From: Listeria valentina
GTDB lineage: Bacteria; Bacillota; Bacilli; Lactobacillales; Listeriaceae
Direction of reading: 5' to 3'
Length of the DNA: 45,334 nucleotides
Assembly (NCBI RefSeq): GCF_011800755.1
Contig: NZ_JAATJW010000015.1
Location: 1-45,334, forward strand
The notes beneath the pieces are model-generated. The model was not told the DNA's origin, ran no database searches, and was given only the letters and a program-made list of their open reading frames with translations. This document shows positions 41,425-45,334 of the stretch, piece by piece (within the stretch, counting starts at the first letter, position 1; every line of letters begins with the position of its first letter). Position numbers and translations under genes: made by a program.

Positions 41425-41453
41425 ATTATAATGGAGAATGAAAAAGAACACAA
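41425..41453 (-). promoter_or_regulatory. Promoter of the CNNM/CBS gene
   Basis: Minus strand -35 TTGTGT (41453-41448), 17-bp spacer, -10 TATAAT (41430-41425). It begins 8 bp after the stop of the CDF gene. No terminator separates the two genes. Confidence 0.8.
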
Positions 41454-41460
41454 TAATCTT

Positions 41461-42333
41461 TTACTTTTCAAAAAAGGGTTCAATATGAACAAGCGTATAA
41501 GCTGTTGGAAATTTAGAACGAATGGCTTGCTCAATTTGTTCCGTTATTTCGTGACTGCGAACGACATTTAAATCGGGATCAACGGCGACGGTTAAGTCAA
41601 TCCAAATGCGATTTCCGTTGAAGCGAGCTTTGATATCTTTAATTTCTTTCACATCTGCTACGTCGTGAACAAGAGCGTGGATGGTTTCAAGTTTTGAGAC
41701 ATCAAAACCATCTGTTAAACTGTGTGCGGCATCGAAGAAAATCTTGACTGCGGTATAACCGATCAAAATACCAACAAGAAGTGCTGTCACCGCATCAACC
41801 CAAGGGAGACCAAATAGTGCAAAAATAATGCCGATAAAAGCGCCAAAGCTTACCAAAGCATCGGAGCGATTATCCAGTGCGGCAGCTTTTACTGCTTGAC
41901 TCTCGATTTTTTTCGCAAGACGAATGTTATAAAGGTAAATACCGAACATGAAAATGCCGGAGAAAAAAGCAACAATGGCTGTCAAAGTATTGGGTGCAGC
42001 AAAATTTCCTTTAAATAAGTTAGATACGGAACTAAAAATAACTTCGAGACCGACGAGTAGCATGATGAAAGAAGCGACGAGCGAACTAATCGTTTCCGTT
42101 CTGCGATGCCCATAAGCGTGATCGGCATCGGGCGGGATGCGCGATATTCGAAGTCCGATCAATAAGGCGACTGAGGCGATCACGTCGGTCGTGTTATTTA
42201 ATCCGTCGGCGAAAAGAGCATCAGAATGCCCAAGTAACCCAACAATTACTTTGATTGCAGCTAAGAATAGATAGGCTAAAATACTCAGCAAAGCTGCTTT
42301 TTCTCCTTTTTTAATATCTTGATAGCCTTCCAA
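41461..42333 (-). CDS. Cation diffusion facilitator (CDF) efflux transporter
   Basis: About 290 residues. Six membrane spans with the metal-site regions LFADGLNNTTDV (span 2) and DNRSDALVS (span 5), plus HAYGHRRTETI after span 2. A C-terminal cytoplasmic domain of about 80 residues (ERNGNRIWIDLTVAVDPDLNV-like) follows. CDF proteins export Zn2+, Mn2+, Fe2+ or Co2+; the metal is uncertain. The start is TTG 42333, 8 nt after GGAGGG; longer readings contain the preceding terminator hairpin and are unlikely. It follows the ArsC-like gene on the same strand. Confidence 0.9.
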   Translation of the reverse strand: MEGYQDIKKGEKAALLSILAYLFLAAIKVIVGLLGHSDALFADGLNNTTDVIASVALLIGLRISRIPPDADHAYGHRRTETISSLVASFIMLLVGLEVIFSSVSNLFKGNFAAPNTLTAIVAFFSGIFMFGIYLYNIRLAKKIESQAVKAAALDNRSDALVSFGAFIGIIFALFGLPWVDAVTALLVGILIGYTAVKIFFDAAHSLTDGFDVSKLETIHALVHDVADVKEIKDIKARFNGNRIWIDLTVAVDPDLNVVRSHEITEQIEQAIRSKFPTAYTLVHIEPFFEK

Positions 42334-42351
42334 TTTAAATGCCCTCCAATA

Positions 42352-42380
42352 CAAAAATCTCCCCGAAATGTTTCGGAGAG
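42352..42380 (-). terminator. Terminator between ArsC-like and CDF genes
   Basis: CTCTCCGAAA and TTTCGGGGAG on the minus strand form a 10-bp stem with one G-U, then ATTTTT. It may only partly uncouple the two genes. Confidence 0.75.
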
Positions 42381-42386
42381 ACAAAT

Positions 42387-42812
42387 TTAAACTTCAATAA
42401 ACTGTTTCTTTAAACTCTTAACAAGAACGGCAATTTGTTCGCAAATTTCCTGATATATCGCCCATTTTGAATGAGTGCTCTTAGCATGCTCTGGATCTTT
42501 GATATCCCAGTAGACAACTTTTTTCTGAAGTGCTTCTGGATAGTGCGGCGCGATTTCATAAGTGGAGTCATAAATTGTGATGATTAAATCGGCCTTTGCC
42601 AGAAGTTTTTGACTAGGTACATAAGACAAACTACTCGGAGTATCGATTGCAAACTCTTGAAGCGCTTCAGACACAAAATGTGTTTTGCGAGCCTTAAGCC
42701 AAGAACCGCTGATGAAGGTCACATCAGGAAGTTTGAGTTTCTTCGCCCACGCTTCCGCGATCAAGCTGCGAATATGCGATTGTGACAAGAAATAAATCAA
42801 TTTTTTTGGCAT
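42387..42812 (-). CDS. ArsC/LMW-phosphatase-fold protein lacking catalytic cysteines
   Basis: About 141 residues with the fold of thioredoxin-linked arsenate reductase: IYFLSQSHIRSLIAEAW at the N-terminus, ADLIITIYDSTYEIAPHYP in the middle and a WDIKDPE motif. The P-loop C-x5-R is S10-x4-R, both Cys of the loop are missing, and the Cys pair of the redox helix is replaced by Tyr residues. One Cys remains near the C-terminus. It is therefore not an active reductase by the known mechanism. The start is ATG 42812, with AAAGGAA upstream. It resembles lmo2230, a known sigma-B gene of L. monocytogenes, from memory. Confidence 0.82.
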   Translation of the reverse strand: MPKKLIYFLSQSHIRSLIAEAWAKKLKLPDVTFISGSWLKARKTHFVSEALQEFAIDTPSSLSYVPSQKLLAKADLIITIYDSTYEIAPHYPEALQKKVVYWDIKDPEHAKSTHSKWAIYQEICEQIAVLVKSLKKQFIEV

Positions 42813-42880
42813 TTTTAATTCCTTTCCGTGTTGTCTTTGTGCAGGCCTTTCTAAAAAGTCCCTCTGTCCATACTTGTTGT

Positions 42881-42906
42881 CTACCCAGTTTCGTTTTTTG
42901 GGAAAC
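42881..42906 (-). promoter_or_regulatory. Sigma-B-type promoter of the ArsC-like gene
   Basis: Minus strand GTTTCC (42906-42901), 14-bp spacer, GGGTAG (42886-42881), close to GTTT-N13-15-GGGWAW. The leader is about 65 nt. This predicts general-stress expression. Confidence 0.7.
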
Positions 42907-43065
42907 ATCTTTTTTATTTTCAGCTATTTTGGCATAGGAAAATGGGAAGAGAAAAAAATGAGGCTTAGGGCGGTAGAAAAAATTCTTCGTTTAGCGTAAA
43001 ATAGTCGTAGTTCAATGTGCGATTTGACACTGGAACTAAATTTAAAGGAAAGTTAGGAGATAAGT

Positions 43066-45207
43066 TTGGAAAATTTTAAACAGCTGATTTTAAAATCAAT
43101 CAAACAATTTTTCAGCTTTATCTGGAAATGGCTTAAGATTTTTTGGAATAAATTACGCCGCTTTATGAAAAATAAACATGTAATTAAATGGATTATTTTA
43201 TTTGTACTACTTGCGATTTTAGGATTCATTATTTATTTAACGGTTGTAGCCAAGTCTGCAGATATTGATGCGCTTAAAAAAGGTCTGGAAACGGCCACAA
43301 TTGTCTATGACAAAGACGGCGACAAGGCAGGGGAGCTTTCGTCAACGGATGCGACTTTTGTCAAAATTGATAAGATATCCAAAAACGTGCAAAATGCAGT
43401 GGTATCTGTCGAAGACCGAAAGTTTTATGAGCATAATGGCTTTGACTTAAAAGGAATTTTCCGGTCGGCATTTGGCTTAGTAAAAACTGGTGGAATCACT
43501 GGCGGAGGTAGTACGATCACACAACAACTTGCGAAAAATGCGCTCCTCAGTCAAGAACAAACGTTTACGCGGAAGGCGAAAGAATTGTTTATGGCGCGCG
43601 AAATTGAGCGGACATATTCCAAGGATGAAATTTTGGAAATGTACTTAAACCGTTCTTATTTTGGTAATGGTGAATGGGGCGTTGAAAATGCTTCGAAAAA
43701 ATATTTTGGGAAAAAGGCTTCCGAGCTTACAGTTCCTGAAGCAGCAATGATTGCTGGGTTGCTCCAGGCGCCTAGTGCTTATGATCCGTACAAACATTTA
43801 GAACGAGCAACTGAGAGACGGAATGTCGTTTTAAAAACCATGCTTGAAAATAAAAAAATCAGTAAAAGTGAATATAATACGTATCGGAATACTAAAGTAG
43901 CGCTAAACAATAAAGCGTCCGATCCGCTTGCTAACAAATATCCGTGGTATGTGGATGCTGTCATTAATGAGGCAGTGAATAAAGCGGATGTTTCGCAAGA
44001 TGAAATTATGCGTAAAGGCTATAAAATTTATACGGAGCTCGATCAAAACTATCAAACGTCATTAGAAAGCATCTATGATAACAATTACAATTTCCCACAA
44101 AGTGCGAGTGACGGGACACTGATTCAATCGGGAGCGGTCTTGATGGATCCAGCAACGGGAGGCATTAGAGCTTTGATTGGCGGTCGTGGTGAGCACACAT
44201 TCCGTGGCTTCAATCGAGCAACACAAATGCGTGCCCAACCTGGTTCGACAATGAAACCTCTTGCAGCTTATGTGCCGGCTCTTGAAAAAGGGTGGGATGT
44301 CGATACCATGCTGAAAGATGAAAAGAAAACCTATAAAGGTAATTATACGCCGACAAATGTGAGCGGCACCTATCAAGGCGAAGTTCCGATGTACGAGGCG
44401 GTGGCACAGTCAATTAATGCGCCGGCTGTTTGGACCTTGAATGAAGTTGGCATTAAGCGCGGCATGAAGTCCGTAGAACGATTTGGGATCCCACTTGAAG
44501 AAAGCGATGATACGCTTGGACTTGCGCTTGGTGGACTGAGCAAAGGGGCAACGCCAGTAGAAATGGCCACGGCTTATGCAACATTTGCCAATAAAGGTGT
44601 AAAACCGACGGAAGGCTACGTCATTAGCAAAATTGTTGATCCATCTGGAAATACGATTTATGAGCATGAACCTGAAACAAAGCGAATTATTTCAGAAGAT
44701 GTATCCAATGAAATGACTTCGATGCTGCTTGACGTTGTGAATAATGGAACCGGGCAAAATGCAGCTGTAGCTGGCTATGAAATGGCTGGTAAAACGGGAT
44801 CGACACAGGTGCCGTTCGATGATAAGAGTGGAACGAAAGATCAGTGGTTTGTAGGTTATACACCTAATCTTGTTGGGGCTGTTTGGATGGGCTATGACAA
44901 AACGGATGAAAACCATTATTTGAAAACGAATAGTTCAAGCGGTGTGGCAAACTTGGCGCACTATGTCATGAAGAGTGGTCTGAGATACTTGAAACCGGAG
45001 GACTTTGCAACGAAGAGTGCTGCCCAGATAACGCAGAAGAAAAAAGCAGATGAAGCGAAAAAAGAAGAAGAAAGCAATGATTTCTGGAATTCGGTGAAAG
45101 ACAAGGCCAGTGAAGCTGGAGAAACGATCAAAAAAGGTGCTGGCAAAGTTAAAGAATTTGGCGGCAAAGTGACAGATGAAATCAGCGGCTGGTTTGGTGG
45201 AAATTAA
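43066..45207 (+). CDS. Class A penicillin-binding protein (PBP1A/2A type)
   Basis: 713 residues. A basic cytoplasmic N-terminus and one span (about 39-61) anchor it. The GT51 glycosyltransferase domain has catalytic Glu116 in SVEDRKFYEHNG and GGSTITQQLAKN (147-158). The transpeptidase has S394-x-x-K397 (GSTMKPL), SIN (about 450), and K576-T-G. It polymerises and cross-links peptidoglycan. The C-terminus is a Lys/Glu-rich low-complexity tail ending in GWFGGN. TTG start with AGGAG 6 nt upstream. In L. monocytogenes the matching gene is lmo2229 (PBPA2), from memory. Confidence 0.95.
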   Translation: MENFKQLILKSIKQFFSFIWKWLKIFWNKLRRFMKNKHVIKWIILFVLLAILGFIIYLTVVAKSADIDALKKGLETATIVYDKDGDKAGELSSTDATFVKIDKISKNVQNAVVSVEDRKFYEHNGFDLKGIFRSAFGLVKTGGITGGGSTITQQLAKNALLSQEQTFTRKAKELFMAREIERTYSKDEILEMYLNRSYFGNGEWGVENASKKYFGKKASELTVPEAAMIAGLLQAPSAYDPYKHLERATERRNVVLKTMLENKKISKSEYNTYRNTKVALNNKASDPLANKYPWYVDAVINEAVNKADVSQDEIMRKGYKIYTELDQNYQTSLESIYDNNYNFPQSASDGTLIQSGAVLMDPATGGIRALIGGRGEHTFRGFNRATQMRAQPGSTMKPLAAYVPALEKGWDVDTMLKDEKKTYKGNYTPTNVSGTYQGEVPMYEAVAQSINAPAVWTLNEVGIKRGMKSVERFGIPLEESDDTLGLALGGLSKGATPVEMATAYATFANKGVKPTEGYVISKIVDPSGNTIYEHEPETKRIISEDVSNEMTSMLLDVVNNGTGQNAAVAGYEMAGKTGSTQVPFDDKSGTKDQWFVGYTPNLVGAVWMGYDKTDENHYLKTNSSSGVANLAHYVMKSGLRYLKPEDFATKSAAQITQKKKADEAKKEEESNDFWNSVKDKASEAGETIKKGAGKVKEFGGKVTDEISGWFGGN

Positions 45208-45214
45208 TAAAAAA

Positions 45215-45237
45215 GCACGTGACGAGGAGTCACGTGC
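45215..45237 (+). other. Strong hairpin after the PBP gene
   Basis: A perfect 9-bp stem, GCACGTGAC (45215-45223) and GTCACGTGC (45229-45237), loop GAGGA. No T-run follows, so it is probably an mRNA-stabilising or accessory element before the real terminator. Confidence 0.6.
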
Positions 45238-45250
45238 CAGACTGTCGAAA

Positions 45251-45297
45251 AACGCCGATCCCTCCATGAGAAAGAAGAGGGATGGGCGTTTTTTTCT
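45251..45297 (+). terminator. Terminator of the PBP gene
   Basis: AACGCC-G-ATCCCTC pairs with GAGGGAT-G-GGCGTT, followed by TTTTTTT. It is the last element seen in the window. Confidence 0.85.
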
Positions 45298-45334
45298 ATA
45301 AAAATGGAAAAAGAAGAAGCCAAACAGGACTTCT

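Overview
The window is about 45 kb of a low-GC Firmicutes chromosome, most likely a Listeria species or close relative. This rests on gene content and order that I recognise from memory, not from a search: comK, a short IDEAL-domain gene, addB, addA, a yisL-like gene, a HAD phosphatase, yitV and yitW, an intergenic region that looks like the sRNA LhrA beside a DJ-1/PfpI gene, then an NCS2 purine permease, an aminotransferase, an ArpJ-type amino-acid ABC transporter, PiT/DUF47, and at the far end a cation-diffusion facilitator, an ArsC-like gene and a class A PBP. SD sequences are strong, and several genes start with TTG or GTG.

Left part (1-12.4 kb): a solitary AT-rich fic gene; a marR gene with a heterodimeric ABC multidrug exporter; a reactive-sulfur operon (rhodanese, CoA-disulfide reductase fused to rhodanese, rhodanese, CstR-like repressor) with a palindromic operator inside its promoter; an FMN azoreductase; an Eis-type acetyltransferase; a Crp/Fnr regulator; a FusB-family EF-G-binding protein; and a small HTH protein.

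Middle (12.5-27.8 kb): an XRE regulator, an uninterrupted comK, and the AddAB recombination nuclease-helicase, followed by housekeeping genes. A probable LhrA sRNA sits at about 24382-24639. A purine permease has a two-box PurR-type operator over its promoter.

Accessory insertion (27.9-31.9 kb): a six-gene operon set between a HAD gene and an aminotransferase gene. It encodes a secreted, cationic, cysteine-free, aromatic-rich protein, three multi-spanning membrane proteins, one ABC ATPase and a membrane-anchored extracytoplasmic protein. A perfect 13-bp inverted repeat brackets the secreted-protein gene. I read it as a candidate bacteriocin-like or exported-effector system with its own ABC transporter. 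It is the least explained part of the window.

Right part (31.9-45.3 kb): the aminotransferase, ArpJ-type amino-acid ABC transporter, PiT phosphate uptake with its DUF47 partner, aldo/keto reductase, pseudouridine synthase, a CNNM/CorC-type CBS membrane protein with a roughly 200-nt structured leader (including a 5-codon leader ORF), a CDF transporter, an ArsC-like protein lacking every catalytic cysteine behind a sigma-B-type promoter, and a class A penicillin-binding protein.

No rRNA, tRNA, CRISPR array, insertion sequence or prophage was seen.
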